A DNA stretch of 64,000 bases from an uncultured Rhizobium sp. (GCA_945952315.1 CAMFIE010000002.1:1-64000); one strand, 5' to 3'. Positions 1 to 10,026 are shown, numbered from the stretch's first letter. The notes: generated by a model not told the origin, from the letters alone. Program-made: numbers and translations.

Positions 1-21
1 TGAAACCAAGGTGGGATTAGC

Positions 22-447
22 TTAACTTGGTGTCCGATAAACCGGCAGCAGGCCAGTATCGATGATGCCAGTGGCGGGGGTGACGGTAACCTGTGGCGAG
101 TCGTCAGGGTCCCTTGCCCAAAATGCGTGCAGTCCTCCCAGCAGGCTTGCCACTTGTTGATTCGTTAGTTCCACCTGCTTGGCGGCTCTCAGTCGGTCGA
201 ACAGGTCCAGCATGAAGGCAACGGCTAAAGCCTGTCTCCGTTTCGCTTCCGTTCGGTCTGTGGTGCGAAGAGAGAACCGGATGCTCTGCGTGCTGGCGGT
301 GATCTTTATCTGGATGGTCTCATCCCCCACCGGAATGGGCAGTGTTTGGCCTATCAGCCGCGCCTTGAGGTCAGCGGGGATGCGCTGGGTAAATTGGGGA
401 ACTGAGGAGCCTTTGGAAGCCATGGGCCGGACCAAACGAATGCGCAT
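22..447 (-). pseudogene. N-terminal fragment of a tyrosine-recombinase-type integrase
   Basis: 141 residues that look like the N-terminal, DNA-binding part of phage-type integrases of the DUF6538 kind: a 'QFTQRIPADLKARL' start, an 'RFSLRTTDRTEAKRR' segment and a helix ending '...LLGGLHAFW'. The frame stops at TAA (24-22) without any catalytic R-H-R-Y domain, so it is truncated to roughly a third of a normal integrase. It lies just downstream of the 3' end of tRNA-Leu and on the same strand, the usual position for an island integrase. The first Met (447) or the ninth (423) could be the start. The remainder could lie to the left of the window in another frame, so decay versus frameshift cannot be decided here. 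I infer a remnant of an integrated element; the family call is moderately sure. Confidence 0.6.
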
Positions 448-533
448 TGTTACAGACCTTTGTTACAAGGTACAGAATGCGCAACTCTTTGGGAAGGCTT
501 AAGTATTTGACCTAGGTAGTGGTCAAAAGGGAA

Positions 534-618
534 TGGTGCCCAGAAGAGGACTCGAACCTCCACGCCTCGCGGCACAGGTACCTGAAACCTGCGCGTCTAC
601 CAATTCCGCCATCTGGGC
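534..618 (-). tRNA. tRNA-Leu (anticodon CAG)
   Basis: Read on the minus strand this is an 85-nt class II tRNA with encoded CCA. The acceptor stem GCCCAGA (618-612) pairs with TCTGGGC (544-538). The anticodon arm CAGGT-TTCAGGT-ACCTG places CAG at positions 34-36. A variable arm follows, then a GGTTCGAGTCC T-loop. It reads CUG leucine codons. A promoter with TTGACA and TACATC lies upstream on the same strand. An integrase fragment follows its 3' end. Confidence 0.95.
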
Positions 619-628
619 GACGAGGAGC

Positions 629-657
629 GATGTAATTGGGGGGCGGGGCGGTGTCAA
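629..657 (-). promoter_or_regulatory. Sigma-70-type promoter of tRNA-Leu
   Basis: On the minus strand TTGACA (657-652) is followed by a 17-nt spacer and TACATC (634-629), placing the start a few bases before the tRNA 5' end at 618. The GC-rich spacer up to the start site is typical of stable RNA promoters. Confidence 0.6.
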
Positions 658-801
658 CAGTGAAATGCGAGAATTGTACAAAAAAGCCAAAAACCCTTTC
701 GAAGGCCAGGTGTCTCCAATCTCAAGCAGTCGCACGTTTCCCGCTAACCAATTGTTTTTGCGCGCGCTGTTGGCTGAGCGCGCGCCGCGGGCCCAGAATG
801 T

Positions 802-2229
802 TCAACCGTGATTCTGCTGGAAATTCCGGATCAGGCCGAGCCCTTGGGAAAGCAGGTCGCGTGCCGCATCAAGGCTTTCTGCCTCCACATAACAGCGCAT
901 TTCCGGGGCATTCCCAGACGGACGGAAATGAATGATGCGGCCGTTCCCGAGGGTAACCCGCAAGCCGTCGATATCGCTCGTTGCGCCGACTATGCCGACC
1001 GGGGCAAGGAAGGAGGAAAGATTGGTGGCACTCCTGCGCAGATGGGCCATCAGCGCGGCGCTCACCTCCAGCGGGAAGTGCTCCAGTCGATCTGCATCGG
1101 CAAAAGGCAGATGGTAGTCTACCGCAAGCGCTTTCAGCGATTTCCCTGCAAGAGCGGCGGCCTGCAGAACGGCGAAAGTCGGCAGGAAGCAGTCGCGGGT
1201 TGGCAGCGGTTCGATAAGCGCATTGCCGATTGCAAATCGACTTGCCGTCAAAAGACCGCCATTTGCCTCGAAACCCAACACCCGCTCATGCCCGGCGCGT
1301 ACGGCCTCCGCCATGCCGGCGATCACGAAAGGAGAGCCCACCCGGGTTCGGATCGTACGGTAGGAGCCCGCGGCCTCGATGCCGGAATTGGAGGTGACCG
1401 GAGTGACCACAACACCCGCCTTCAGGAATTGCGCGGTGATCAGCCCGAGCAGGTCCCCCCGCAAAGGCACGCCCGCTTCATCCGCAAGGAGCGGACGGTC
1501 GCCATCGCCATCGGCTGAGACGATGGCATCCAGACGATGGGCCCCCGCCCATTGCTTCAGCAGTGCCAGCGTCTCTGGCGAAACCGCTTCCGTATCGACG
1601 GGAATGAAGTGATCCGAGCGGCCGAGAGGCATCACCTCGGCGCCGAAATGACGCAGCAGGTCTACGAAGAGATCGCGCGCCACGGTCGAATGCTGGTACA
1701 CACCGATCCTGAGGCCTGCGAGCGCCCCTTCAGGCAGAAGCGCCTTGTTGCGCTCCATGAAGCGGCGCCTGGCCTCAAGCTCGCCGTTCCGGGCTGCGGC
1801 TTCCACCCGCGGCAGATCCATGTGGCCCGTTTCCGCGGCAAGGCGGGTGATCGCCTGCTCGTCTTCCTTGTCGATTTCACCATCGGGACGATAGAATTTG
1901 ATGCCGTTGCGGTCTGCCGGAATATGCGAACCCGTGATCATCAGCGCGGGGGCCGCTTCGGCAAGCGCCATCAGTGCCAGTGCGGGGGTAGGGATGGTGC
2001 CGCAATCCATCGCCGTGAACCCGCTTGCCTGAATGGTTGCGGCGCAAATCGCGGCAATGGCCGGACTGGACTCGCGAAAATCCCGGCCGATCAGCACCAG
2101 CCCGCCGGGCTTCAGGGCACCAATTGCGCGCATGTGCGTTATAAAGGCATGGGTATAAAGCGCCGAGGCCGGGCCATTCAGATCGACAGAGAGACCGCGA
2201 AGACCACTGGTTCCGAATTTCAGGCTCAC
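802..2229 (-). CDS. Phosphomannomutase/phosphoglucomutase family protein
   Basis: 475-residue alpha-D-phosphohexomutase, which interconverts hexose 6- and 1-phosphates for surface polysaccharide precursors. The four family signatures are visible: the phosphoserine loop TGSHIPADRNG with Ser101 (most relatives have TASHNP), the Mg-binding loop ADGDGDRP (Asp240, 242, 244), the sugar-specificity loop GFEANGG around Glu321, and the C-terminal phosphate-binding loop RPSGNAPEMR. The start is GTG at 2229, with GGGAGA six bases upstream. It is monocistronic, and its neighbours give no hint about the substrate. ManB/NoeK-like phosphomannomutase is the best guess; phosphoglucomutase or a dual enzyme cannot be excluded. 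Confidence 0.88.
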   Translation of the reverse strand: MSLKFGTSGLRGLSVDLNGPASALYTHAFITHMRAIGALKPGGLVLIGRDFRESSPAIAAICAATIQASGFTAMDCGTIPTPALALMALAEAAPALMITGSHIPADRNGIKFYRPDGEIDKEDEQAITRLAAETGHMDLPRVEAAARNGELEARRRFMERNKALLPEGALAGLRIGVYQHSTVARDLFVDLLRHFGAEVMPLGRSDHFIPVDTEAVSPETLALLKQWAGAHRLDAIVSADGDGDRPLLADEAGVPLRGDLLGLITAQFLKAGVVVTPVTSNSGIEAAGSYRTIRTRVGSPFVIAGMAEAVRAGHERVLGFEANGGLLTASRFAIGNALIEPLPTRDCFLPTFAVLQAAALAGKSLKALAVDYHLPFADADRLEHFPLEVSAALMAHLRRSATNLSSFLAPVGIVGATSDIDGLRVTLGNGRIIHFRPSGNAPEMRCYVEAESLDAARDLLSQGLGLIRNFQQNHG

Positions 2230-2395
2230 TTTGCATCTCCCTGTGGTTCATCCCGAGCGTTGCAGCCTTTTATCGCCAGCGCACTTTAAAGATCATGAAT
2301 CCCGGTTGCCTTGGCTGCGTAATCCATGATTGAGTTAAAGCATAACTTTGCCACTTTGGCATGGTCCAGAAGGTGGAACAGGAAGGAGAATCATC

Positions 2396-2815
2396 ATGCG
2401 ATTCTTGAACAGGCTGACAATGGGCATCACGTTGGCTGCATCGCTCCTCAGCGTTGATATCGCGGGTGCAGCGCCGCTTTTTCCGGTTGTTCCCGGTCAG
2501 CCGGATGGTCTCATTCAGAAAACGGGCGGGATTTACTGCGATCTCGACGGCTGCCGCACCTATGAAACGCGCCGCCGCATCTATATCGATCCGCCACCGC
2601 CCTATTATGACGATGATCCGCCGATCTATCTGGAACGTCGCCCGCCGCCGCACCTGCGCCGGGTGGATCCTTCCGTGTTTGATATGCGTCGACCGGTCAT
2701 GTCGCGGCGCCATGTGGAATGGTGCCTGGACCGTTACCGGTCCTATGATCCGCGCACCAATCTTTATCTCGCGCGGCGCAATGTCTTCCGCCAGTGCATT
2801 TCGCCCTGGAGCTGA
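2396..2815 (+). CDS. BA14K-family secreted lectin-like protein
   Basis: 139-residue exported protein. It has an N-terminal signal sequence (MRFLNRLT, a hydrophobic core, then cleavage after IAGA), a Pro/Asp/Tyr-rich middle (DPPPPYYDDDPP) and the C-terminal BA14K repeat-type domain HVEWCLDRYRSYD...FRQCISPW with two cysteines. BA14K proteins are small immunoreactive rhizobial/Brucella envelope proteins; their role is poorly defined. I chose ATG 2396 because AGGAAGGAG precedes it; an upstream in-frame start at 2348 has no such site and would bury the signal peptide. The polyproline run is the kind of sequence that needs EF-P, which is encoded at 29045-29614. A terminator hairpin follows at 2835. 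Confidence 0.85.
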   Translation: MRFLNRLTMGITLAASLLSVDIAGAAPLFPVVPGQPDGLIQKTGGIYCDLDGCRTYETRRRIYIDPPPPYYDDDPPIYLERRPPPHLRRVDPSVFDMRRPVMSRRHVEWCLDRYRSYDPRTNLYLARRNVFRQCISPWS

Positions 2816-2831
2816 TCATCAGGCCAAAGGA

Positions 2832-3152
2832 TCAAGGGGCCTCAGCGGCCCCTTTTTCATGGCTGTCGACATGGCCGAGGTCGCGGGTGGGATCAATGAT
2901 GTCCCGCACCTTCTGTTTCAGTTCCTTTGGCCCGGGAAAGCCGCCATCGCGCTTGCGCTCCCAGATGAGTTCCTGATCGGCCCGGATTTCGAACACACCG
3001 CCGGTGACCGGAACAAGCGTCACGCCCGCAAGATCCTGACCGAAGGTGGAAAGCAGCTCCTGCGCCATCCAGGCTGATCGAAGCAGCCAGTTGCACTGGG
3101 TGCAGTAGAGAATGCGGATTTCCGGCCTGCGGATGTGCTGATCTGCCTGCAT
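2832..3152 (-). CDS. SelT/SelW/SelH (Rdx) family protein
   Basis: 106-residue thioredoxin-like-fold protein of the Rdx family. The redox motif sits at the N-terminus after the first strand: RILYCTQCNW, a CxxC with Cys replacing the selenocysteine of animal SelW. The family's typical GG-F-E-I 'VTGGVFEIRAD' segment and 'LIWERKRDGGFP' follow. Function is presumed thiol-redox, substrate unknown. The start at 3152 is supported by GGAGGA just upstream; an upstream extension of 17 residues lacks such support. Its 3' end overlaps the terminator of the convergent BA14K gene, and it is divergent from the amidotransferase gene at 3261. Confidence 0.88.
   Translation of the reverse strand: MQADQHIRRPEIRILYCTQCNWLLRSAWMAQELLSTFGQDLAGVTLVPVTGGVFEIRADQELIWERKRDGGFPGPKELKQKVRDIIDPTRDLGHVDSHEKGAAEAP
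2835..2858 (+). terminator. Rho-independent terminator after the BA14K gene
   Basis: AGGGGCC, short loop, GGCCCCT followed by TTTTT. It lies inside the last codons of the convergent SelT/W-like gene. Confidence 0.8.
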
Positions 3153-3260
3153 GGATCGTCCTCCTTCAGCCTTTGCTCTCAAAGCCCTCTTGCGAATGCA
3201 CAAAAGCCGTGATCATGTCGCTGCCTTGTTGCAGATGATTGGTTCACTGAAAAGGTCAGC

Positions 3261-3962
3261 ATGCGCGTCGCGGTCGTTGAAAATACCATCATTTCCCATC
3301 TCGGACAGGTGGGGGTCGCCCTCGAGGAGGCGGGTGCCGAAATCATCATGTATCGTCCCTTCAGGGGCGAGGCACTGCCCGATATGGCCGCCCATGATGG
3401 CCTCGTGGTTCTGGGCGGGGAGCAGAGCGCGGTGGATGATCACATCCACCCCTATCTGCCGCATCTCGCCGAAACCATGCGCAAGGCGGCGGACGATGGC
3501 AAGGCGGTGCTTGGCATCTGCCTCGGAAGCCAGATTCTGGCGCGTGCCTTTGGCGGGACAAATCTGCTCGGCACGCATCGTGAATTTGGATGGCATGACA
3601 TCCAACTGACGGAAGAGGGTGCGCTTGATCCCGTGCTGTCTGCGGCGAAAGACGGTTTTCCGATTTTCCAGTGGCACAGCGACAATTTCACCCTGCCGCC
3701 GGGCGCCGTGCGGCTTGCCCGCAATCCGGCAGTCGAAAATCAGGCTTTCCGCGTCGGACGCGCCGCCTATGGCACGCAGTTCCATTTCGAGGCGAGCACG
3801 GATGTGGTCGGCGAATGGCGGGAAAAGTTTTCCCCGCTGATCGAGGCGATGGAACCGGGCTGGAGTGAACGTTATCCGGACCTCGCGATTTCCCATGGAC
3901 GCGCGGCCGATCAGGCGGGGCTTGCGATTGCCCGTGCTTGGGTAAACCAGATCCGGACTTGA
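3261..3962 (+). CDS. Class I glutamine amidotransferase (GMP-synthase-like GATase1)
   Basis: 233-residue stand-alone GATase1 domain. The catalytic triad is visible: Cys87 in GICLGSQ, His175 and Glu177 in TQFHFE. This is the usual HxE of glutamine amidotransferases, with Phe where most have Pro. Family members hydrolyse glutamine or gamma-glutamyl compounds; small free-standing ones include gamma-glutamyl-polyamine and peptide hydrolases. No synthetase partner is adjacent, so the substrate cannot be stated. It begins at ATG 3261 after AAGG, and is followed 67 bp later by a LysE-type exporter on the same strand, possibly co-transcribed. Confidence 0.82.
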   Translation: MRVAVVENTIISHLGQVGVALEEAGAEIIMYRPFRGEALPDMAAHDGLVVLGGEQSAVDDHIHPYLPHLAETMRKAADDGKAVLGICLGSQILARAFGGTNLLGTHREFGWHDIQLTEEGALDPVLSAAKDGFPIFQWHSDNFTLPPGAVRLARNPAVENQAFRVGRAAYGTQFHFEASTDVVGEWREKFSPLIEAMEPGWSERYPDLAISHGRAADQAGLAIARAWVNQIRT

Positions 3963-4029
3963 CCTTGGTCAAGCAACGGCGGCATCAAGCCTGCTAGAGC
4001 CTCCATGACCTGAAAATGGAGACGGAACC

Positions 4030-4605
4030 GTGTCACCCCTGCTTTTTGCGCTTGCCCTTGGCCTGCTGCTGCTGATGCCCGGGCCGACCAATACGCTTCT
4101 GGCGCTCGCAGGAACGGAGCGCACCTGGCGCAACCCTCTCATCTGCCTTGGCGCGGCAGTTGCCGGTTATCTGGCTGCCATCCTGCCGGTACATGGACTG
4201 GCTGCACCGATGCTTCTGGCGCATCCGATGATCGGGCAGGTGGTGGCAGCCCTTGCCGCGCTCTGGGTTGCGCTGCTTGCGGTCAGGCTCTGGGATGCGC
4301 CGCTGATGACGGGGCGGGTCGGAGCGATTACGCCGCGCCTTGTGTTTGTCACGACGATCTTCAACCCGAAAGGGCTGGTGATCGCGCTGACCCTTTTGCC
4401 CGCAGGTCTGAACGGCCCCTTTTTTCAGTACCTTCTGCTGATGATGGCGCTGATACCGGTTGTCGGGGGCTTCTGGCTATTGCTGGGGGCGAGCGTGATC
4501 CACCGGGTCGGCAGCCGTTATCCGGGGTTGGTGATGCGTTCCGCCTCGGTTGCGCTTCTTGTCTTTTCCGCCGGTCTCGCCAGCCGCGCCGCCGGGTTGC
4601 TCTGA
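4030..4605 (+). CDS. LysE-family amino acid exporter
   Basis: 191-residue inner-membrane protein with about six hydrophobic segments and the LysE/RhtB signature PGPTNTL near the N-terminus (residues 17-23), plus the mid-protein NPKG motif. The family exports amino acids or derivatives by proton antiport. The start is GTG at 4030; the sequence upstream (GGAGACGG) can serve as a ribosome site. It lies 67 bp after a glutamine amidotransferase gene and converges on lepA across a shared hairpin. Substrate not predictable. Confidence 0.85.
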   Translation: MSPLLFALALGLLLLMPGPTNTLLALAGTERTWRNPLICLGAAVAGYLAAILPVHGLAAPMLLAHPMIGQVVAALAALWVALLAVRLWDAPLMTGRVGAITPRLVFVTTIFNPKGLVIALTLLPAGLNGPFFQYLLLMMALIPVVGGFWLLLGASVIHRVGSRYPGLVMRSASVALLVFSAGLASRAAGLL

Positions 4606-4612
4606 AACGGGA

Positions 4613-4632
4613 AACGGCCCCGAAGGGCCGTT
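4613..4632. terminator. Hairpin between convergent lysE-like and lepA genes
   Basis: Perfect 8-bp stem AACGGCCC / GGGCCGTT with a CGAA tetraloop. There is no strong T-run on either side, so it may terminate weakly in both directions. Confidence 0.6.
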
Positions 4633-4639
4633 CGCTTGA

Positions 4640-6466
<1,827 letters not shown>

Positions 6467-6550
6467 GGCCCGGCATATAGCAGCCGGTTGGTTCGGCGCA
6501 AAGCTAAAAAGCGATGGATTTTTGGCTCAAACCGCGGATATGCCCCGGAT

Positions 6551-7723
6551 TTACAGGGGCTTTCTGTCGCTCGCGCCCCGGCTGGCGAGCCGGATGATGA
6601 CGAAGAGGCCAAGCGCAAGCGTGCTGAGCACGATTGCATAGATGAAGGTCTGCGGTCCGAAGCGATAGGAAAGGGCCGTGATAAGCATCGGTACGGCGGT
6701 TGCGCCAATCGACCAGATCAGCAGCAGCGCGCTCGACAGCGGGACAAAGTGTTCCGGGCTTGCCCGGTCATTGGCCTGCGCATTGGCCAGCGAATAGATG
6801 CTTTCGATCGCGCCTGCCCACAGCGCGAATGTCAGCATCATCATCCAGGGGCTTGTCGTGTCGATGCGCAAGGCCGCAAAGGCGCCAAGCAGGATCAGCC
6901 CGCAGGTCACGAGCATCACGATGCGCCGATCCAGACGGTCTGACAGCATCCCGATGGGATACTGGACGAACAGAAGGCCTGTCTGCATGACGAAGAGCAT
7001 GAGCCCGATCTTGTCCTGCGGCATGTTCGCAGCCGTGACATAGATCGGCGTGAAGCCCTGGATCGCCATGGAGATACCCCCCGCCGAAAGCACACCGACA
7101 AGGCCCACCGGCGATATCTTCCAGGCAAGCGGCAACGCCTTCAGCATCGAAAGCGCAGGCGGCATCGGCGGGGCGGGCAGGTTCGACAGTCCGATTGGCA
7201 GAATGGCGACCGTGGTCAGAAGGATCGTCACCAGCGGCGCAAGATTGCCGGTCGCCGGCAAGTGGCCGAACAGGAAGGACCCGGCACCGAAACACAGGAT
7301 ATAGGACATGTAGAAGAACGAGAGCGCCTTGCCGCGCCAGCTGTTGCTCGCCGAATGGTTGATCCAGCTCTGGGCAATCACGAAATTCACATTGGACGCC
7401 ATGCCATAGATGCCGCGAGCCAGCACCCAGAGCAGGGGATAAAAGCCGAAGGCAATCAGCAGAGCTGCAAAGATCACCGCAGCCATGGAGACCGGAAAGA
7501 GCCGCGCGTGGCCGACCCTGCGGATCAGCGGACCGGCAATCAGGCAGCCGATCAGGCCGCCAAGCGCAACAGCCGTGACAGCGGCACCCGCAAACCAGGG
7601 CTCGGTCCGGTTCTGCCCGAGAACAAAGGGCACATAGGTGAAAAGCAGGCCGTTTCCAGCCGCAACAAAGGCCATCGAGCCAATCACGCTGATGATCGAC
7701 AGGGGGGATTGATGGCCCGACAT
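6551..7723 (-). CDS. MFS transporter
   Basis: 390-residue polytopic protein with about 12 hydrophobic helices in two halves. The conserved MFS loop 2-3 motif is present in each half (GPLIRRVGHARLFP; GMLSDRLDRRIV). It resembles the YcaD-like group of MFS permeases; the substrate is unknown. It is divergently transcribed from an XRE-cupin regulator (start at about 7819), which is followed by a GNAT acetyltransferase. That arrangement suggests that the regulator controls the transporter and that all three deal with one small molecule (inference). Confidence 0.85.
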   Translation of the reverse strand: MSGHQSPLSIISVIGSMAFVAAGNGLLFTYVPFVLGQNRTEPWFAGAAVTAVALGGLIGCLIAGPLIRRVGHARLFPVSMAAVIFAALLIAFGFYPLLWVLARGIYGMASNVNFVIAQSWINHSASNSWRGKALSFFYMSYILCFGAGSFLFGHLPATGNLAPLVTILLTTVAILPIGLSNLPAPPMPPALSMLKALPLAWKISPVGLVGVLSAGGISMAIQGFTPIYVTAANMPQDKIGLMLFVMQTGLLFVQYPIGMLSDRLDRRIVMLVTCGLILLGAFAALRIDTTSPWMMMLTFALWAGAIESIYSLANAQANDRASPEHFVPLSSALLLIWSIGATAVPMLITALSYRFGPQTFIYAIVLSTLALGLFVIIRLASRGASDRKPL

Positions 7724-7792
7724 GATGTTGATTCTCCCGGAATGTACGACCAGTCCTATCGCTCCGGCAGACCGGTTTGCAAGGCAATGAAT

Positions 7793-7798
7793 TTGACA
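7793..7798 (+). promoter_or_regulatory. Candidate -35 element of the XRE-cupin gene
   Basis: A perfect TTGACA sits in the 95-bp divergent region between the MFS and XRE-cupin genes. No good -10 is seen at the ideal distance before the proposed start codon. Confidence 0.3.
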
Positions 7799-7818
7799 CT
7801 TGCTTCAAGCGGACAAAC

Positions 7819-8412
7819 ATGCATTCTACAATAATGGAAAAAATTGATACAATAATAGATTCCTTCACGGCTGAGCGCGTGAAGGCGCTGCGGCAGGCAA
7901 CCGGCCTCACGCTGGACATGCTTGCCGAACGCTCCGGAGTGAGCCGGGCGATGATCTCCCGGATCGAGCGGGGCGAGACAAGCCCGACCGCCGCCTTGCT
8001 TGCGCGTCTTGCCGCCGCCCTTGGCCATTCCCTCTCGTCCTTCTTTGCGGCCGGAGAGGCAGCTGAACCCTTCTGGCCGCGGAAGCGCCAGCATGTCTGG
8101 ATCGATCCGCAAACCGGCTATCTGCGGCGCGCAGTCTCGCCGCCCGCAACCGGATCCGGGGTCGATCTGGTCGAGGTTTTCCTGCCAGCAGGCAAGCAGG
8201 TGCAATTTCCACCACAGGCATCAAGCCGTGGTCTTTGCCAGCATGTCTGGGTGCTGCAGGGGGAGCTAATGCTGGACGTTGCCGGTGTCAGCCATCGGCT
8301 CGGAACCGGTGATTGCCTCTATCACGACATCGGCATCGGTCATGCGTTCCGCAATCCGACGGACAAGCCGGTGCGATACGCCGTGGTTCTGGAACATGGA
8401 AGGAAGGGATAG
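7819..8412 (+). CDS. XRE-family transcriptional regulator with C-terminal cupin
   Basis: About 197 residues. The N-terminal Cro/CI-type helix-turn-helix (VKALRQATGLTLDMLAERSG, then VSRAMISRIERGETSP) is joined to a cupin_2 barrel in the C-terminal half (HVWVLQGELMLDVAG; GDCLYHDIGIGHAFRNP). Such proteins usually sense a small metabolite in the cupin and regulate a neighbouring transporter or catabolic gene. The start is uncertain: ATG 7819 has a weak GGAC before it, and ATG 7834 and TTG 7777 are also in frame. The GNAT gene follows after 2 bp, so the two are translationally linked. The divergent MFS gene is the likely target. Confidence 0.82.
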   Translation: MHSTIMEKIDTIIDSFTAERVKALRQATGLTLDMLAERSGVSRAMISRIERGETSPTAALLARLAAALGHSLSSFFAAGEAAEPFWPRKRQHVWIDPQTGYLRRAVSPPATGSGVDLVEVFLPAGKQVQFPPQASSRGLCQHVWVLQGELMLDVAGVSHRLGTGDCLYHDIGIGHAFRNPTDKPVRYAVVLEHGRKG

Positions 8413-8414
8413 GC

Positions 8415-8960
8415 ATGGTGTCGTATCAGATTGAATTGCTGGATGAGGCGGGCGCGCAGGAGGCGCTTGAAGGGCTTGCGTCGGTCTTGTGCGATTGTGT
8501 GGAAGGAGGCGCATCGGTCGGCTTCGTCCTGCCTTTCGGCATGGAGGATGCCCGCAGCTTCTTCCGCGACGGCTTTCCTGCGGTCAGGAGCGGCGGCACC
8601 CTTCTTTATGTCGCCCGGCAGGCAGGGCAGATCCTGGGAACGGTACAGGTCGGATTGCGGCAATTTCCGAACCAGCCGCACCGGGCGGATCTGAAAAAGC
8701 TGCTGGTGCATCGTGATGCCCGGGGCAAGGGTGTCGCCTCCGCCCTTATGGCAGCGGCGGAAGCCGGAGCGGTTGCGGCAGGCAAGTCGCTGCTTGTGCT
8801 TGATACCGCAACCGGCAGCCCGGCGGAGGCGCTCTATCGAAAGCTTGGCTGGGAGATAACCGGAGTTGTGCCGAATTATGCACTTTATCCGGATGGCAGT
8901 TATTGCGGTACAACCATATATTACAAGCAGATAGCAGCCTTTCCATCATACCAAAAATGA
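8415..8960 (+). CDS. GNAT-family N-acetyltransferase
   Basis: 181-residue GNAT acyltransferase. The acetyl-CoA binding motif A is clear (KKLLVHRDARGKGVASALM), followed by the LYRKLGWEITG motif B, typical of antibiotic or small-molecule acetylases. The start ATG 8415 lies 2 bp after the stop of the XRE-cupin regulator, with GGAAGGGA upstream inside that gene. Together with the divergent MFS exporter this looks like a small detoxification or metabolite-handling unit, which is inference; the acceptor is unknown. Confidence 0.85.
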   Translation: MVSYQIELLDEAGAQEALEGLASVLCDCVEGGASVGFVLPFGMEDARSFFRDGFPAVRSGGTLLYVARQAGQILGTVQVGLRQFPNQPHRADLKKLLVHRDARGKGVASALMAAAEAGAVAAGKSLLVLDTATGSPAEALYRKLGWEITGVVPNYALYPDGSYCGTTIYYKQIAAFPSYQK

Positions 8961-9029
8961 TGCCGCCCCGCCACTTTTCGCGAAAAAGCTCCACTGTTAG
9001 CATCCCTTTATAAAAAGAGGGGACCTTCC

Positions 9030-9401
9030 ATGACCTGCAAACTGTTTGCCCGGATGATATCATCCCTGCTGATTGCCCTGACACTGGTTTCGGCGGCAAA
9101 AGCCGCGACCTTCACCTTCAATATGAGCAACAGCCAGTACTATGCCGTCGAGGTGGAGCTTTACGCCCAGAACCGGCGGCATGTATGGCCGGGCGGCGGC
9201 GAGGTCTACTATCTCGATGACGGGGAGGAAAAGCAGATCTACATTTCCTGCCAGCGCGGCGAAAAGATCTGCTACGGGGCATGGGTTTCGGGCGATACGG
9301 ACACCTATTGGGGTGTCGGCAAGAACAACAGCCATCGCTGCAGCAATTGCTGCTATACCTGCAACGGACGCGGTTCGCGGGCGATCAATCTTACCGACTG
9401 A
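9030..9401 (+). CDS. Small cysteine-rich secreted protein of unknown function
   Basis: 123 residues with a clear signal peptide (hydrophobic ISSLLIALTLV, cleavage near SAAKAA). The mature part of about 100 residues carries six cysteines, two in SCQRGEKIC and four clustered as RCSNCCYTCNG near the C-terminus. These are probably disulphide-bonded in the periplasm or outside. I do not recognise a family. GAGGGGA precedes the start. The gene overlaps the end of the convergent haemoglobin gene by 11 bp. Confidence 0.75.
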   Translation: MTCKLFARMISSLLIALTLVSAAKAATFTFNMSNSQYYAVEVELYAQNRRHVWPGGGEVYYLDDGEEKQIYISCQRGEKICYGAWVSGDTDTYWGVGKNNSHRCSNCCYTCNGRGSRAINLTD

Positions 9402-9861
9402 TTTTCAGCGACGTGTCATCCATCGCGGGATTATAGAACAGGGAGAGGATCAGGCTTCTTGCAATCCGCTCTGCGGTCTGCATGTACCAGGCCCGCGCCC
9501 TTTCGTCCGGAAAAAGATCGCCGACGGTCTTTCCAAACAGCTGCAGCCAGTCGGCGAAGAGGGTCTCCTGCATGCCATCCATGCCAAGATGGGCCTGCAC
9601 CGGTTTTCCACCATAGGCGCCATTCTTGAAGGCGATGGAGGACCAGAATCGCTTCATCTTCGGCAGATGTTCGTCCCAGCGTCCGGCAAGGCGTGCTTCG
9701 AAAACCGGACCGAGCGTGTCATGGCTGCGGATACGGCTGTAGAATGTCTCCACCAGCCGGTCGATTGCCGGCTGCGTGATGCCGATCGCCTGCATCTCGG
9801 CCTCGGCCCGGGCGCGAATTCCGTCCAGATGGGCGGCGCGCGCCTGCAATTCGTCCTGCAT
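9391..9861 (-). CDS. Group III truncated haemoglobin
   Basis: 156-residue 2/2 haemoglobin. The group III pattern is visible: FYSRIRSHDTLGPVF with the B10 Tyr (Y41) and CD1 Phe (F54), the proximal F8 His in PVQAHLGM (H91), and the Trp-containing FADWLQLF segment. These proteins bind O2 or NO; group III globins in proteobacteria have been linked to microaerobic respiration and nitrosative stress. The gene is monocistronic on the minus strand, tail-to-tail with the small secreted protein gene. Its 5' side faces mbfA, but there is no sign that it shares the Irr site. Confidence 0.9.
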   Translation of the reverse strand: MQDELQARAAHLDGIRARAEAEMQAIGITQPAIDRLVETFYSRIRSHDTLGPVFEARLAGRWDEHLPKMKRFWSSIAFKNGAYGGKPVQAHLGMDGMQETLFADWLQLFGKTVGDLFPDERARAWYMQTAERIARSLILSLFYNPAMDDTSLKISR

Positions 9862-9998
9862 GATACCAGCCTTTCCCTGTGACCCCGGCAGAGGCGTTAT
9901 AACTGGACTTTTAGTGTCAGGATATCCCTGCCGAGCGCTTGCGACCTTTGGCCGCCCTCATTCATTCGGGAAAGGCTGTGGCATCCTTTGCGGGTGGC

Positions 9999-10026
9999 TT
10001 GACCCGTCGGGCGCGGATGATAAGTT
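9999..10026 (+). promoter_or_regulatory. Promoter of mbfA
   Basis: TTGACC (9999-10004), 16-nt spacer and TAAGTT (10021-10026). The -10 overlaps the first two bases of the Irr-type palindrome, so a bound repressor would block RNA polymerase. Confidence 0.5.

Noticed and set aside
534-560. A defined att direct repeat for the integrase remnant
   Set aside because: No second copy of the tRNA 3' end was noticed in this window; any partner would lie outside it.
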